The translations under genes and the position numbers were made by a program. The notes under the pieces are model-generated. The model was not told where the DNA came from, searched no databases, and was given only the letters and a program-made list of their open reading frames with translations. From assembly GCA_016716835.1 (NCBI GenBank), contig JADJUW010000002.1, positions 1 to 64,000 on the forward strand: 64,000 nucleotides of DNA, read 5' to 3'. Origin of the DNA: Myxococcales bacterium. GTDB taxonomy: Bacteria > Myxococcota_A > Polyangia > Haliangiales > Haliangiaceae. This document shows positions 1-9,024 of this stretch, piece by piece. Position 1 is the first letter of the stretch; each line of letters starts with the position of its first letter.

Positions 1-1
1 C

Positions 2-361
2 GCGCTGATTGCCCGCGACTCAAGCGGCCGCCTGCGCCCTGAGCCAATCAAGCGCCTGTTGACCAAGCTCGACAGCAATTCGTATTGGTTTAATTCGATG
101 TACGGCATCCACGGCATCGACAACAACCCAACGGTCCATCCGTTCGCCAAGCTGAGCAAGATGTGCGATGCGTGCACCAAGAACTCGGACTGCGGCGACA
201 ATGGCAACCTTTGCGTCAAGGTTGGCGACAGCGGCAAGCGCTGCGTCGCGGCCTGCACCGACGACCGCGGCTGTGGCGAAGGTTATGAGTGCGCCGACCT
301 CGCCACCGGCAACACCATCTTCGGTCAGGCCTGCGTGCCCGAGACGCTGAGCTGCGAATAG
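2..361 (+). CDS. Cys-rich secreted protein, C-terminal fragment
   Basis: The reading frame is open from the window edge to a TAG at 359-361, so this is the C-terminal ~119 residues of a longer protein whose start lies upstream. About 60 residues without a recognised domain are followed by a Cys-rich tail (about nine Cys from CDACTKNSDC to the final CE). The spacing of Cys with Asp/Gly/Asn resembles the short disulfide-rich repeats that end many secreted myxobacterial proteins. I do not recognise the N-terminal part and give no function. An apparent TTG start at 59 is probably internal. Confidence 0.6.
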   Translation, partial: ALIARDSSGRLRPEPIKRLLTKLDSNSYWFNSMYGIHGIDNNPTVHPFAKLSKMCDACTKNSDCGDNGNLCVKVGDSGKRCVAACTDDRGCGEGYECADLATGNTIFGQACVPETLSCE

Positions 362-488
362 CGTAGCTGCCACGCCTCCTGGTGCGGGAATAGGCGGCGG
401 GGCTGGTTGTTGACGCGAGGGGCGAGCATGTAGTGTTCGGGGCGGTGGGCCAGGCCACCCGCTTCGTCTGTTCGCCCTGGGGGTCGCT

Positions 489-1922
489 GTGCATTTTCCG
501 ACGCTTGAATTCGCGCTGTTCTTTTTGTTGGTGCTGATCGCATTTTGGGCGGTCCGTACCCACCGCGTCGCGCGCAATGCGCTGCTCTTGGCGGCCAGCT
601 GCGCCTTCTACGCCGGGTGGAAGCCCGCGCTGCTGCTGTGGATCTTGTCGACCTCGACGGCGGCCTGGCTGCTCGGCCGCGTCGTCACCGGCAGTGGCTC
701 AGAGCGCGTCAAGCGCGCGGCCATGATCGCCGGCGTCGGCATGTTCCTCGGGTCGCTGGGGTGGTTTAAATACTACGGGTTTTTCCGCGACAATCTCGAG
801 GCCTTGGCGAAAGCGTTTGGCGTCAGCTCGGGGCTGCCGATCTTAGAGATCGCCATGCCGCTGGGGCTATCCTACGTCAGCTTTACGGGCCTCGCGTATC
901 TCATCGATCTGCGCCGCGGCCGCGGCGTGTCGGCGGGGACGCTGCTCGACGCGCTGGTGTTCTTTACGTTTTTCCCCAAGGTCATTATTGGGCCAATCAT
1001 TCGCAGCACCGATCTAATGGCGCAGCTGCACGCGCCGTCGCCCGCGGGCTTTCCCGATCTGTCGCGCGCGGTGGGCCTGGTCGCCTCTGGGTTATTTAAG
1101 AAGGTCGTGCTCGCGGGCTGGCTTTCGACCCACGTGGTCGAAGATATCTTCAATGCGCCCGAGGGCTTTAGCAGCGCCGAGCTATTTGTCGGCGCCTGGG
1201 CGTACACGATTGAGATTTGGGCCGATTTCTCCGGCTACACCGACATTGCGATGGGCGTCGCTCTGCTCCTCGGCTTCTATCTCCCCAACAACTTCGACCA
1301 ACCGTATCGCGCGACCAATATCAGCGAATTTTGGCGGCGTTGGCACATGACGTTTAGCAACTGGCTGCGCGACTACGTCTTTTTGCCCCTGGGCGGCAGC
1401 CGGCGCGGTTATGTGCGGACCTACGTGAATTTGGCGGTGGTCATGCTCGTCACAGGGATATGGCACGGCGCCGGCTGGAAGTTCATCGTGTGGGGCGGGC
1501 TGCACGCGGTGGCCATCATTGCCTACAAGATGGTGCAGGACTGGCGCGCCGCTCACGGCCACGCCAAAGGCACGCTGGCGTTTTCCTGGCGCTACACCGC
1601 GCTGTGCTGGTTTGCGACCATGAACTACGTGGTGCTGGCGCGCATTTTCTTTCGCTCAACCGACGTCGAGGTGGCGTTGCTGTACTTCCGCAATTTGCTC
1701 GATTTCTCGTGGCAGGGCCAGGGCCTCGAGTGGTTGGTGCTGCCTTTAATAGCGATTGGCCTGCTGCTCAATTTCTACGGCCAACACCTCAGGCGCGGCT
1801 TTGAGCGCTTACACGACGCGACGCCGCCGCTGGCGCGGCCGCTTTTATGGACACTTATTGCGATCCTCGTTATTCTGCTTGCGCCGGCAGATATCTCGCC
1901 GGCAATCTACTTTGGCTTCTAA
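489..1922 (+). CDS. MBOAT family membrane O-acyltransferase (AlgI-like)
   Basis: A 477-residue multi-pass membrane protein of the MBOAT family, which moves acyl groups (often acetyl) onto envelope polysaccharides or other extracytoplasmic acceptors. The family landmarks are visible: PLGLSYVSF near residue 124, FWRRWHMTFSNWLRD near 281-295, and GIWHGAGW near 323-330, in which His326 matches the catalytic His of AlgI. Hydrophobic segments run along the whole length, which is normal for the family. The start is a GTG at 489; no in-frame ATG gives a full N-terminal helix. It lies 16 bp before the SGNH-esterase gene, so the pair probably forms an operon like alginate or exopolysaccharide acetylation modules. 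The acceptor is unknown. Confidence 0.9.
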   Translation: MHFPTLEFALFFLLVLIAFWAVRTHRVARNALLLAASCAFYAGWKPALLLWILSTSTAAWLLGRVVTGSGSERVKRAAMIAGVGMFLGSLGWFKYYGFFRDNLEALAKAFGVSSGLPILEIAMPLGLSYVSFTGLAYLIDLRRGRGVSAGTLLDALVFFTFFPKVIIGPIIRSTDLMAQLHAPSPAGFPDLSRAVGLVASGLFKKVVLAGWLSTHVVEDIFNAPEGFSSAELFVGAWAYTIEIWADFSGYTDIAMGVALLLGFYLPNNFDQPYRATNISEFWRRWHMTFSNWLRDYVFLPLGGSRRGYVRTYVNLAVVMLVTGIWHGAGWKFIVWGGLHAVAIIAYKMVQDWRAAHGHAKGTLAFSWRYTALCWFATMNYVVLARIFFRSTDVEVALLYFRNLLDFSWQGQGLEWLVLPLIAIGLLLNFYGQHLRRGFERLHDATPPLARPLLWTLIAILVILLAPADISPAIYFGF

Positions 1923-1938
1923 GATGGATGGTGTGTAA

Positions 1939-3816
1939 ATGGCCGCCAAGCTGCCCGTTGTTGACAAATACAAGCCCGTCGTGACGGTGCCGCAAACCAT
2001 CTCGCCGGTAGGCCCAACCGTGCTCGGCGCGGTGTTCCTCGCCATTGCGGTTGCGCTGTTTTCGCCGCAGACCTTTGTCGAGAAAGCGACGTTTCCTGAA
2101 TCACCGGCGCGTTGGGCGACGCTGAGTGCGCCGATCGTCGAAGCTGGCGCTAAGGCGACCGGGCTCGGCGCGTTGCGCGTCTACCTCGATGATGCGTTAG
2201 CGCCGCTCGACCGAGTTGGAACGATTTTTGGTGCCGCCGCTGCGCCTGTGCCGAGTCCACTCGATGCCGCCGCGCTTGCCGACGCCAACGTGCCCAGCGA
2301 TGGCCCCGTCGCCGCGCCCGCACTCGCACTTACCGCGGGCCAGCCGCCAGGCGCGAGCTGGACCAAGCTTGGCCACGCTACTAAGACCGTGCGCGTGCTC
2401 ATCGTCGGCGCGTCGAGCATTCAGCATGCGGTTGGCACCGAGCTTGAGCGCGAGCTGGTAGCTCGTTACGCCAACGTCGTCGTCAAGCGCCGCGGCAAGG
2501 CGGCAACGGGCTTGTCGCGGCCAGACGTCTTTGATTGGCCCGCCGAGACGGCGCGCCTCATGCGCGAATTTAAGCCCGACGTAGTGATTGGCCAGTTTGG
2601 CGGCAATGACGCGCAGAATATTGTCGATGCCAACGGCAAGCCGCAGACGGTCGGCACCGACGCGTGGAAGGCCGAGTACACGCGGCGTCCGCTCTGGCTG
2701 GTCGGCGTGGTGAAAAAGGGCGGCGCCACCTTTTATCTGCTCGGGCTGCCGGCGATGAAGAGCGACAAGTTCAACCGCACCCAGCGCATGCTCGACGAGG
2801 TGAGCGAGGCGGCGATGAAAACCAGCGGCGCGCATTTTGTGCCGACCTACGACTTGTCGGTCGACGCCAGCGGCAAGTACCGCGTGTCGGTGAAATACAA
2901 CGGCGAGTCCGGGCTGATGCGCATGAGCGATGGCATCCACTTTACGCGGCTGGGCGGCCAGTACGTCGCGCATCACCTCGCGACGCGACTCGAGGGCATG
3001 CTTGGCCTGATTCCAAAACCCGCGGCGAGTGGTGTCAAGCCGGCGCAGGCGCTGCAATATGTCGTGCCGTCAGCGGCGCGTGGCAACACGCCGTTGCTCG
3101 CGTTTGTGCCGGTCGACGTCCCAGCCGAGGGGCTGCCGGTTTGGTATTTGCTGCACGGCGCCGATGCGAGCTACCAGGCGTGGTCGGACAACGCGCATGA
3201 AGAGTTGCAACGGCTCGCGGCTGAGCACCAGATGATCATTGTGGCGCCCGATGGCGAGCGCTTTGGCTGGTGGCTCGACGCGACGCAGGTGCCAACGCAT
3301 CGCCTGCAAACCTGGTTTTTAAGCGATCTGGTGCCGTGGGTTGATACGCATTTGCCGACCACCAAGCGGCGCGCCATCTCGGGTTATTCCATGGGCGGGC
3401 ACGGCGCATTTACGCTGGCGTTTGCGGCGCCGGAGCGTTTTGTCGCGGTGACGTCGCTGTCGGGCGCGGTGGATTTGCCGCACGCCAAGAGCCGCGAGGC
3501 CTTGCAGAAGTTGCTTGGGCCGTATGAAACCAATACCGAGGCCTGGCACGCTCGCTCGACCTTGCATTTGGTGAAGGCCAAGCCGCAGGACTTGCGCCAA
3601 CTCGCGGTGCTGTTTGGCTGCGGCGAGGGCGATTTGTGGTTCGCCCCCAATCAGGCGCTGCACGCCGCGCTGACCGCCGCGGGCGTAACGCATACGTGGA
3701 CGCCAACGCCCGGTGGCCACACCTGGGACGTCTGGACTGCCGCCTTGCCAGCACACGCCGCCTTTGTCGCGCAGGCACTGCGCAACGACAAGCCGGCGCC
3801 GATCGCCGCGAACTAG
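1939..3816 (+). CDS. Membrane-anchored SGNH hydrolase fused to an alpha/beta esterase
   Basis: A 625-residue protein with two hydrolase domains. A single membrane helix (residues ~25-41) anchors it. Residues ~150-355 form an SGNH/GDSL domain: GASS (157-160, replacing GDS), GGND (221-224) and DGIHF (331-335, Asp331 and His334). Residues ~370-612 form an esterase-D-like alpha/beta hydrolase: nucleophile GYSMGG (Ser484), Asp565 in CGEGD, and His594 in GGHTW. Both active sites look intact apart from the missing GDS aspartate. SGNH partners of MBOAT proteins (AlgJ/AlgX type) normally complete periplasmic O-acetylation, and the upstream MBOAT gene fits that role. The fused second esterase is unusual and could remove or transfer the same acyl group (inference). 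Confidence 0.85.
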   Translation: MAAKLPVVDKYKPVVTVPQTISPVGPTVLGAVFLAIAVALFSPQTFVEKATFPESPARWATLSAPIVEAGAKATGLGALRVYLDDALAPLDRVGTIFGAAAAPVPSPLDAAALADANVPSDGPVAAPALALTAGQPPGASWTKLGHATKTVRVLIVGASSIQHAVGTELERELVARYANVVVKRRGKAATGLSRPDVFDWPAETARLMREFKPDVVIGQFGGNDAQNIVDANGKPQTVGTDAWKAEYTRRPLWLVGVVKKGGATFYLLGLPAMKSDKFNRTQRMLDEVSEAAMKTSGAHFVPTYDLSVDASGKYRVSVKYNGESGLMRMSDGIHFTRLGGQYVAHHLATRLEGMLGLIPKPAASGVKPAQALQYVVPSAARGNTPLLAFVPVDVPAEGLPVWYLLHGADASYQAWSDNAHEELQRLAAEHQMIIVAPDGERFGWWLDATQVPTHRLQTWFLSDLVPWVDTHLPTTKRRAISGYSMGGHGAFTLAFAAPERFVAVTSLSGAVDLPHAKSREALQKLLGPYETNTEAWHARSTLHLVKAKPQDLRQLAVLFGCGEGDLWFAPNQALHAALTAAGVTHTWTPTPGGHTWDVWTAALPAHAAFVAQALRNDKPAPIAAN

Positions 3817-3824
3817 CCCGCACT

Positions 3825-4160
3825 TCGATCATTTCGATCGGGCAGCCTACCGGCAGGTGGCGCACGTTTCTTCAGCGCGCCAACTTACCGGCAGGTGGGC
3901 GTACGTTTCTTCAGCGCGCAAACTTACCGGCAGGTGGGCGCACGTTTCTTCCGCGAGCATAAATTGCAGGGCGATGGTACTGGCACCGAGCGTGGTGGAT
4001 ACCACAGCCGTCTCGCCGTGCTCCGGAGGGTCGCTATCTGCGAGCAGGAAGACACGTGCGCCCACCTGCCGTCCCCACACCTATCTGCGAGCAGGAAGAC
4101 ACGTGCGCCCACCTGCCGGTACGCCCACACTATCTGCGAGCAGGAAGTTACGCGCCGCCC
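3825..4160. repeat. Compound inverted/tandem repeat, family B copy 1
   Basis: This gene-free block starts with TCGATCATTTCGATCGG (3825-3841). Three tandem ~38-bp units beginning TACCGGCAGGTGG follow, starting at 3848, 3886 and 3925, then a ~70-bp unique core. Three units in the opposite sense (CTATCTGCGAGCAGG) start at 4034, 4081 and 4130. The two unit types are imperfect reverse complements over ~30 bp, so the block can fold into long hairpins and looks like a small non-autonomous element whose terminal repeats were duplicated. The core and both arms recur at 23677-23823. The last unit runs into the stop codon of the gene at 4148-5034. Confidence 0.8.
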
Positions 4161-5034
4161 TGGGAACTCGCGCGCAGCGTTTTGGGCAAATCCAAGATCG
4201 ATTGATTCGGCGAGCCGACAAGCATGGCTTGGCTGACGTCCGCGAGGCCCCAGTCTTCGACGCGGCCGACCGTGACGGCAAACGCGCCGCCGTCGATGCG
4301 CCCAACCACGCCAAAGCCGCTGCGCATCGGCACGCGCGCCGTTTCAAGCGCGCTCTCGGGCAGCGTGCTGACGTCGATCTCGATGAGGCCGCGCTCGCAG
4401 GTGAGCACGAGGCGATAGTTTTGCACCCGGCGCTCGAGCAACAAGATGTTGCCGTACTCGCTGGTGAAGCAGCGCTGCCAGCCGTCGAATTGCGAGCCGT
4501 CTTGGGCAAAGGCGCGAAATTCACGATAGTAGAGGTGCGGCTCGCCCATGCGCCGCGCGATGACGCCTGTGGTGGAGACAACGCAGTCGACAAAGCCCGC
4601 GGCGTGGAAATCATGCGTCGGCGAACGCTGGTCAATCGTCCACCACGCGCCAGGCTGATGCGGTGTGCAGCCGAGGAACACGTTCTTAGAGCTCGAGCCT
4701 TTGAGCCATTCGGAGATCGCGCACGCCACCTCGGATGCGCTGCCGGTGTCAGAAAGCCGGCGGTCACCCGTAAACAGCACCGAATCGCCTGGCAGGCGGT
4801 GCACGGCGTCGAAGTGAAAAAGCGTCCCTCCAGCGGACACTCAAGTCCGAGCTTGTCGCCGACTTTTAGATCGGCAACGAGGTCGAGGTTCTCGGGAATC
4901 ACGATGTGCGTCTCGCCCCGTGGATCGAGGGCGACAAAGCAGAGGCCGCGCGGGGTCAGACCCTTGCGCCGCAGCTCGCGAAGGCCCAGCGCGACCGCGG
5001 CGGGGTCGCGGTACCTATAAACGATGCTCGCCAT
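4148..5034 (-). pseudogene. Unknown cytoplasmic protein, single-base frameshift
   Basis: Translation from ATG 5034 gives a sensible N-terminus (MASIVYRYRDP...) for about 70 residues. It then loses sense near 4826-4828, where a second frame continues to a TAA at 4148-4150. Adding one base to the GGG run there (coding strand) joins both parts into one 295-residue protein reading ...CPLEG-TLFHFD.... Either a real frameshift or a homopolymer sequencing error is possible. The product has no recognised domain, signal peptide or membrane helix. Its stop codon falls inside the last unit of the neighbouring repeat, so the original C-terminus may have been replaced when the repeat arrived. Function unknown. 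Confidence 0.65.
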
Positions 5035-5111
5035 CGGGGTGCCATATCACGCGCTGGCGGCAGTGGAAGCGCCAGCGTGCCAAAATTGCGCAATCCCCAC
5101 GGGTGCGCAGG

Positions 5112-6401
5112 CTAAGCGCGGATCATCGCCTGGACGTCGGCGAGTAGTTCCGGCGCGCAGACAATGCGAATCGCCGACAACGGCTGGCCCAGCGGCATGT
5201 CCTCGAGCAGCCGGCCTAGGGTGACGGTGCCGTGGCGCGGATGACCAATGACATGAAGTTCATCGACCCCGCCGCGGTAGCCAACTTGGATGGCGTCGTC
5301 GACCTCAAGATAGTAGTTGCCGTGCGGACCGAGCTTGGCGACCGCGAGTTCGCGCAGGCGCGGCGCGATCGCGGAAGCGGTTTCCGCGTCGTCGCCAAGG
5401 TCGATGGTCTTAAATAGGCGGCGGTCGACGAGGCGCGCCGCGAGGTCGGCAATAACTGGGTCGGCGGCTGCGGGTGCGGCGGTGCGCCCAGCCCAGGTGT
5501 CGATCGCATTCACAATTGAAACGTCGTGCAGCTGCATATAGGCGGCAATGTCGATGGGCTCGCCGCGCGCCAAGGCGCTGGCTTGCGGCAACCCAGGCGG
5601 CTCATGTCCACTCGTTGCTAACTCGACAAAGCGGCGAAACAACTTGATGAACATCCATTCGGCCGCGCGCACCGTCTTGTGGTGATAGACCTGCGAGTAC
5701 ATGTACGAGCGCGCGAACAAATATTGTTCGACCGCATACATGCCGCGTCGATAGTCGACGACGAGGTCCAGCCGCTCGTCGCCGCTGGCTTCGGGATGCA
5801 CCTCGGCGACGCGAATCGCATGCAAGATCCATTCGAGGTCGAAGGTCGCGTACCCAGCGCCTGAGTAATGCCCATCGCGCAGGAGATAGTCTAGCCTGTC
5901 GACGTCGAGCTGCGACGATACCAGCTTGCGCACATAATGCGGGCGATACGTCTTGCCCCAAAACCGCGCCATGGTGTCGGGTAGCCCCGGCTCAATGGCC
6001 TGCAAGGCGGCGACGAGCTCGGCGTCTTCGCGCATGATGCGCATGCCCCACTGCTCGTGCGTTGTTGCCGGAAACACGTGCTCCCACGCGTGCGAGAACG
6101 GGCCATGGCCCACGTCGTGTAGCAGCGCGGCAATCATGACGTGCCCGGTGACGTCGGCGGGCAGGCGCAATTGCTTGGCGACGCGGCCGGCGATGTGCAT
6201 GGCGCCCAAGGCGTGGCCGAAGCGCGAATGCTCGGCACCGGGGTAGACCAGCCACGCAAAGCCCATTTGCTTGATACGACGCAGGCGCTGCATGGCGCGG
6301 GTTTGCAGCAGGCCGGCGAATTTGGCGTGCTCGCCGCGCAGCTCGATGAGGCCGTGCACGGGGTCGCGAAATACCCAGTCCTTGGAAGCGGCGCCAGTCA
6401 T
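5112..6401 (-). CDS. HD-domain phosphohydrolase (dGTPase-like)
   Basis: A 429-residue protein starting WVFRDPVHGLIEL, the typical opening of the HD superfamily proteins related to dNTP triphosphohydrolases. The metal-binding HD motif is clear: HSRFGHALG near residues 55-63, then LLHDVGHGPFSHAWE with the central HD pair. The conserved QLDVDRLDYLLRD stretch lies near the middle. It probably hydrolyses a nucleotide phosphate; the exact substrate cannot be told from sequence. Start is ATG 6401. It runs divergently from fdhD with only 88 bp between. Confidence 0.88.
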   Translation of the reverse strand: MTGAASKDWVFRDPVHGLIELRGEHAKFAGLLQTRAMQRLRRIKQMGFAWLVYPGAEHSRFGHALGAMHIAGRVAKQLRLPADVTGHVMIAALLHDVGHGPFSHAWEHVFPATTHEQWGMRIMREDAELVAALQAIEPGLPDTMARFWGKTYRPHYVRKLVSSQLDVDRLDYLLRDGHYSGAGYATFDLEWILHAIRVAEVHPEASGDERLDLVVDYRRGMYAVEQYLFARSYMYSQVYHHKTVRAAEWMFIKLFRRFVELATSGHEPPGLPQASALARGEPIDIAAYMQLHDVSIVNAIDTWAGRTAAPAAADPVIADLAARLVDRRLFKTIDLGDDAETASAIAPRLRELAVAKLGPHGNYYLEVDDAIQVGYRGGVDELHVIGHPRHGTVTLGRLLEDMPLGQPLSAIRIVCAPELLADVQAMIRA

Positions 6402-6489
6402 CGCGTCAGTCTAGCATCGCTGGTTCTAGGCACCGCTTGGCGGCCCCCTAAACCCGCAAAAAACCGCCGTCATGGTATGACTAGGCTCG

Positions 6490-7269
6490 ATGTCAAGCGA
6501 ACGCCAGGTGACCCGGATCCGCTATGAGGCGACGTGTGTAGAGGCGGATATGGTGGCGCAAGAGGCGCCGCTGGTCCTGCGCGCGCGCGGCACGCAGGTG
6601 CTAACCATGCTGCGCACGCCTGGCGGCGACGCCGAATTAGTGGCGGGGCTGCTGCACGGCGAGGGCTTGCCGCTGGCCCCGTACGTGGCGCTTGGCGACG
6701 ATGTCGTAGATCTAGATATCGATCCGTCGCGCTTCAGCGCTCGCCCGCTGGTGGCCACGGGCGCGTGCGGCGCCTGCAGCAAGGCGATGATCGCCGATTT
6801 GCAACTGCTCCGCGCGGGCCTGCCACCACGCGGCAATGCGGACGTGTTCGTGGTGGGGCGGGACGTCATAAATGGTTTGCCAGACAAGCTGGCGGCGGCG
6901 CAAGTTGGCTTCGCCGCAAGTGGCGGCCTTCATGCCGCGGCGCTGTTCGATGAAACGGGTGCGCTCTTGGTGCTGCGCGAAGACATCGGCCGCCACAACG
7001 CGGTCGATAAGGTGATTGGTTGGGCTGTGCTCGCGGACCGGCTGCCCCTGCGGCGCACCATCTTGATGCTATCGGGGCGGGTTGGCTTTGAGCTCGTGGC
7101 CAAGGCCGCGGCCGCCGGCATCGAAGTGGTTGCGGCCATCTCGGCACCGACGACGCTGGCCATTGATGCGGCGGAGCGCTGCGGCATCGCGCTGTGCGGC
7201 TTCGTCCGCGGCAGCCGTTTTAATGTCTATGCCCACGCCGGGCGCATCGCGGCCTATGAGCGCGCCTGA
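6490..7269 (+). CDS. fdhD: Formate dehydrogenase accessory sulfurtransferase FdhD
   Basis: FdhD carries sulfur from a cysteine desulfurase (IscS) to the molybdenum cofactor of formate dehydrogenases, which need it for activity. The 259-residue length is typical. Visible signatures are the active CGAC motif (Cys93 and Cys96), ELVAGLLHGEGL near residue 49, EDIGRHNAVDK in the middle, and SGRVGFELVAKA followed by RGSRFNVYAH at the end. No formate dehydrogenase gene lies in the window. The last codons overlap the next small gene by 14 bp, which suggests translational coupling. Confidence 0.95.
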   Translation: MSSERQVTRIRYEATCVEADMVAQEAPLVLRARGTQVLTMLRTPGGDAELVAGLLHGEGLPLAPYVALGDDVVDLDIDPSRFSARPLVATGACGACSKAMIADLQLLRAGLPPRGNADVFVVGRDVINGLPDKLAAAQVGFAASGGLHAAALFDETGALLVLREDIGRHNAVDKVIGWAVLADRLPLRRTILMLSGRVGFELVAKAAAAGIEVVAAISAPTTLAIDAAERCGIALCGFVRGSRFNVYAHAGRIAAYERA

Positions 7270-7651
7270 GCTACGCGATCCGGTGGTGCGCATCAGCGAT
7301 GCCCTGATCTATGATTTGCGGCCGCAGGCCGGCGCGCGCTTTGTCTTGCTGCGCGGCGCTAGCGACGCGGACCGCGCCGACTACGCCGCCGCGATCATTT
7401 CGCCGGACGCCGCATGGCACTTCCGCGTCGAGTTGGCCGCCGGCACGGCGCAGCCGCCGGTGATCACCGCGGACACCGATGACGTCGAAACGGTGCGCGC
7501 GCATGCCTCGCCACCAGCCTCCTCCGACGTCGACATGCTCACCATGGTAGCTCGCCTCACCGCGCGCGCGGCACCCACGCGCGCCACCGATGGCCTCACG
7601 CCTTGGCCGCCGCGCATCGTGCGCTGGCGAGGCCCCGGCCGCGGCGGGTGA
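7256..7651 (+). CDS. Small unknown protein coupled to fdhD
   Basis: A 131-residue protein starting at ATG 7256, inside the end of fdhD, in a different frame. No membrane segment or known domain is visible; the sequence is rich in Ala, Arg, Asp and Pro. The overlap with fdhD implies co-translation and a possible role around molybdenum cofactor or formate dehydrogenase maturation, but nothing in the protein shows this. A longer in-frame start further upstream is less likely because it would lie deep inside fdhD. Confidence 0.55.
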   Translation: MSAPELRDPVVRISDALIYDLRPQAGARFVLLRGASDADRADYAAAIISPDAAWHFRVELAAGTAQPPVITADTDDVETVRAHASPPASSDVDMLTMVARLTARAAPTRATDGLTPWPPRIVRWRGPGRGG

Positions 7652-7756
7652 GGGCGCAACGGAGGAGTTAGCGCTCATTGTAATGACCTAGCCATACCGC
7701 GAGCGTCACTTCCGTCTCCCAGTGGCAAGTGGCGATGTGGAATCGTTGTAAATGGT

Positions 7757-7870
7757 GGGGGGGAGGAAATTTCAGGCGGAACTTTCGGTGGGTGACAAGA
7801 GCCGTAGAGGGCTGGCTAGGTTGCAACGTACCGGACCACGGGTGATGTAAAGCCTTCAGAACACTGAGAT
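7757..7870 (+). repeat. Dispersed repeat family A, copy 1 (diverged)
   Basis: This is the most diverged of five copies of a ~112-bp sequence. It keeps the order GGAGGAAATTT, GGCGGAA, GGGCTGG, TTGCAACGT, GGTGAT and AGCCTTCAGA. It fills the spacer just downstream of the S1 protease gene at 7905-8720. No coding capacity is visible. Confidence 0.75.
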
Positions 7871-7904
7871 ACGAAACTGTTGCATGATCACGGGACCTTC
7901 ATCG

Positions 7905-8720
7905 CTAGCGGGCCAGCTGCGCATCGATCCATGCGCGATAGGGAAGAATATCGATCGCATGCACCGTGCGCCACAATGAGAAGGCGACGGAGCTAATCCG
8001 GATCGCGACGGCACCAACGACTTGAGGTCCGCCGCTCTGCGGATTCATGAGAATGGGGGCGCCCGAATCGCCGGCTCCAAAAATTACGCCGCCGTCATCG
8101 TCTTCAAAACAAAACGTCTCGTTGAGATGTAGTAAGCACCACTCGGTTTCCATGTCTCCGTAGCGGCGCTCTGGCGGTGTGTTGCCCCACGCGTTGGGAA
8201 TGTCGAACCCGACGGTCGTCCAGTTGGATTTTGGAATCGAGGTTGCATCCGCCAGTCCAATCTTGTTGCTGGCAAAGAATGCCTTAATTTTGTCCGTCTG
8301 GTAGTCGGGAGCAAGAGTAACAATCGCGATATCGTTTGGTGTCCGAGCATTAGCGTCGTATTCGGGGTGCGGCTCGATGGTTCCGCGCAATAGAACCATG
8401 TGGCCATTGCCAACAACCTTTATGGTTACATCCATGTCGTTCATCGCGCAGTGTGCGGCGGTAAGGACATGTCGATCAGAGATGATCGTGCCGGTACAAA
8501 TTTGCTGGTAGTCGTCGTCGCCGGTTTGGACAAGCACTACCCCAACATATTTGTCCTGCACGTCGCGATGAAAGATGCCACCAAGCTTATTCCCGCCGGC
8601 TCCTTGCTCGGCCTCGGCCGGGTCAGACACACCGTCGAGGCACGCAGAGACAATGGTGGCGAGACATAACGTCGTTGCGGCGAAAACTGTGGAAGTCCTC
8701 ATTACTGTGAAAGTATGCAA
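7905..8720 (-). CDS. Trypsin-like S1 serine protease lipoprotein
   Basis: A 271-residue chymotrypsin-fold protease. The catalytic triad is complete: His90 in LTAAHC, Asp130 in NDIAIV and Ser219 in GDSGAP. The N-terminus has a hydrophobic stretch ending in the lipobox IVSAC (Cys27), so the protease is probably lipid-anchored outside the cytoplasm. Translation may begin at ATG 8720 or, leaving a shorter signal, at the second ATG (8702). It stands in a series of minus-strand secreted proteins separated by family A repeats, and a decayed S1 relative lies at 15457-16005. Substrate unknown. Confidence 0.9.
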   Translation of the reverse strand: MHTFTVMRTSTVFAATTLCLATIVSACLDGVSDPAEAEQGAGGNKLGGIFHRDVQDKYVGVVLVQTGDDDYQQICTGTIISDRHVLTAAHCAMNDMDVTIKVVGNGHMVLLRGTIEPHPEYDANARTPNDIAIVTLAPDYQTDKIKAFFASNKIGLADATSIPKSNWTTVGFDIPNAWGNTPPERRYGDMETEWCLLHLNETFCFEDDDGGVIFGAGDSGAPILMNPQSGGPQVVGAVAIRISSVAFSLWRTVHAIDILPYRAWIDAQLAR

Positions 8721-8902
8721 AGGCTATGCCGCCGTGCGTGCCTTACGGGCGCGCTACGGCGTAGAGTTCCTCACGTACACGCCACAATCGAGTGGTGTCC
8801 AAAGACCCCAAAGAGACAATGACGCTGTCCGCCATTGCCATATCCCTATCTTAATCTGGACCCAGGTTGGATTTGATCCAGTGAAGAACGTGTCACGGGC
8901 GC

Positions 8903-9017
8903 GGGGATAGGAAATTTTAGGCGGAAATTGCGGAGGGTGGCAGGGGCCGAGGAGGGCTGGAGGGTTGCAACGTGCCGGATCACGGGTGATTTGAAGCCTT
9001 CAGATCACTGATATTGG
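8903..9017 (+). repeat. Dispersed repeat family A, copy 2
   Basis: About 78 bp at the left of this copy are identical to copy 4 (10982-11094), so the copies spread recently. It ends with the shared tail CAGATCACTGATATTGG, directly followed by the IS3-type transposase remnant. The spacer 8721-8902 upstream of it shows no convincing gene. Confidence 0.85.
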
Positions 9018-9024
9018 CGGCACT

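Noticed and set aside
2197..3057. Minus-strand ORF of 286 codons
   Set aside because: It lies entirely opposite the SGNH-esterase gene and has the Arg/His-rich look of a shadow frame.
3848..4147. Regular direct repeats that could be a CRISPR array
   Set aside because: Units are 38-49 bp, contain no unique spacers of equal size, occur in both orientations, and no cas genes are nearby.
3713..5020. Long + strand ORF across the repeat block
   Set aside because: It is antisense to the unknown gene and includes repeat-encoded residues; the composition is that of a shadow frame.
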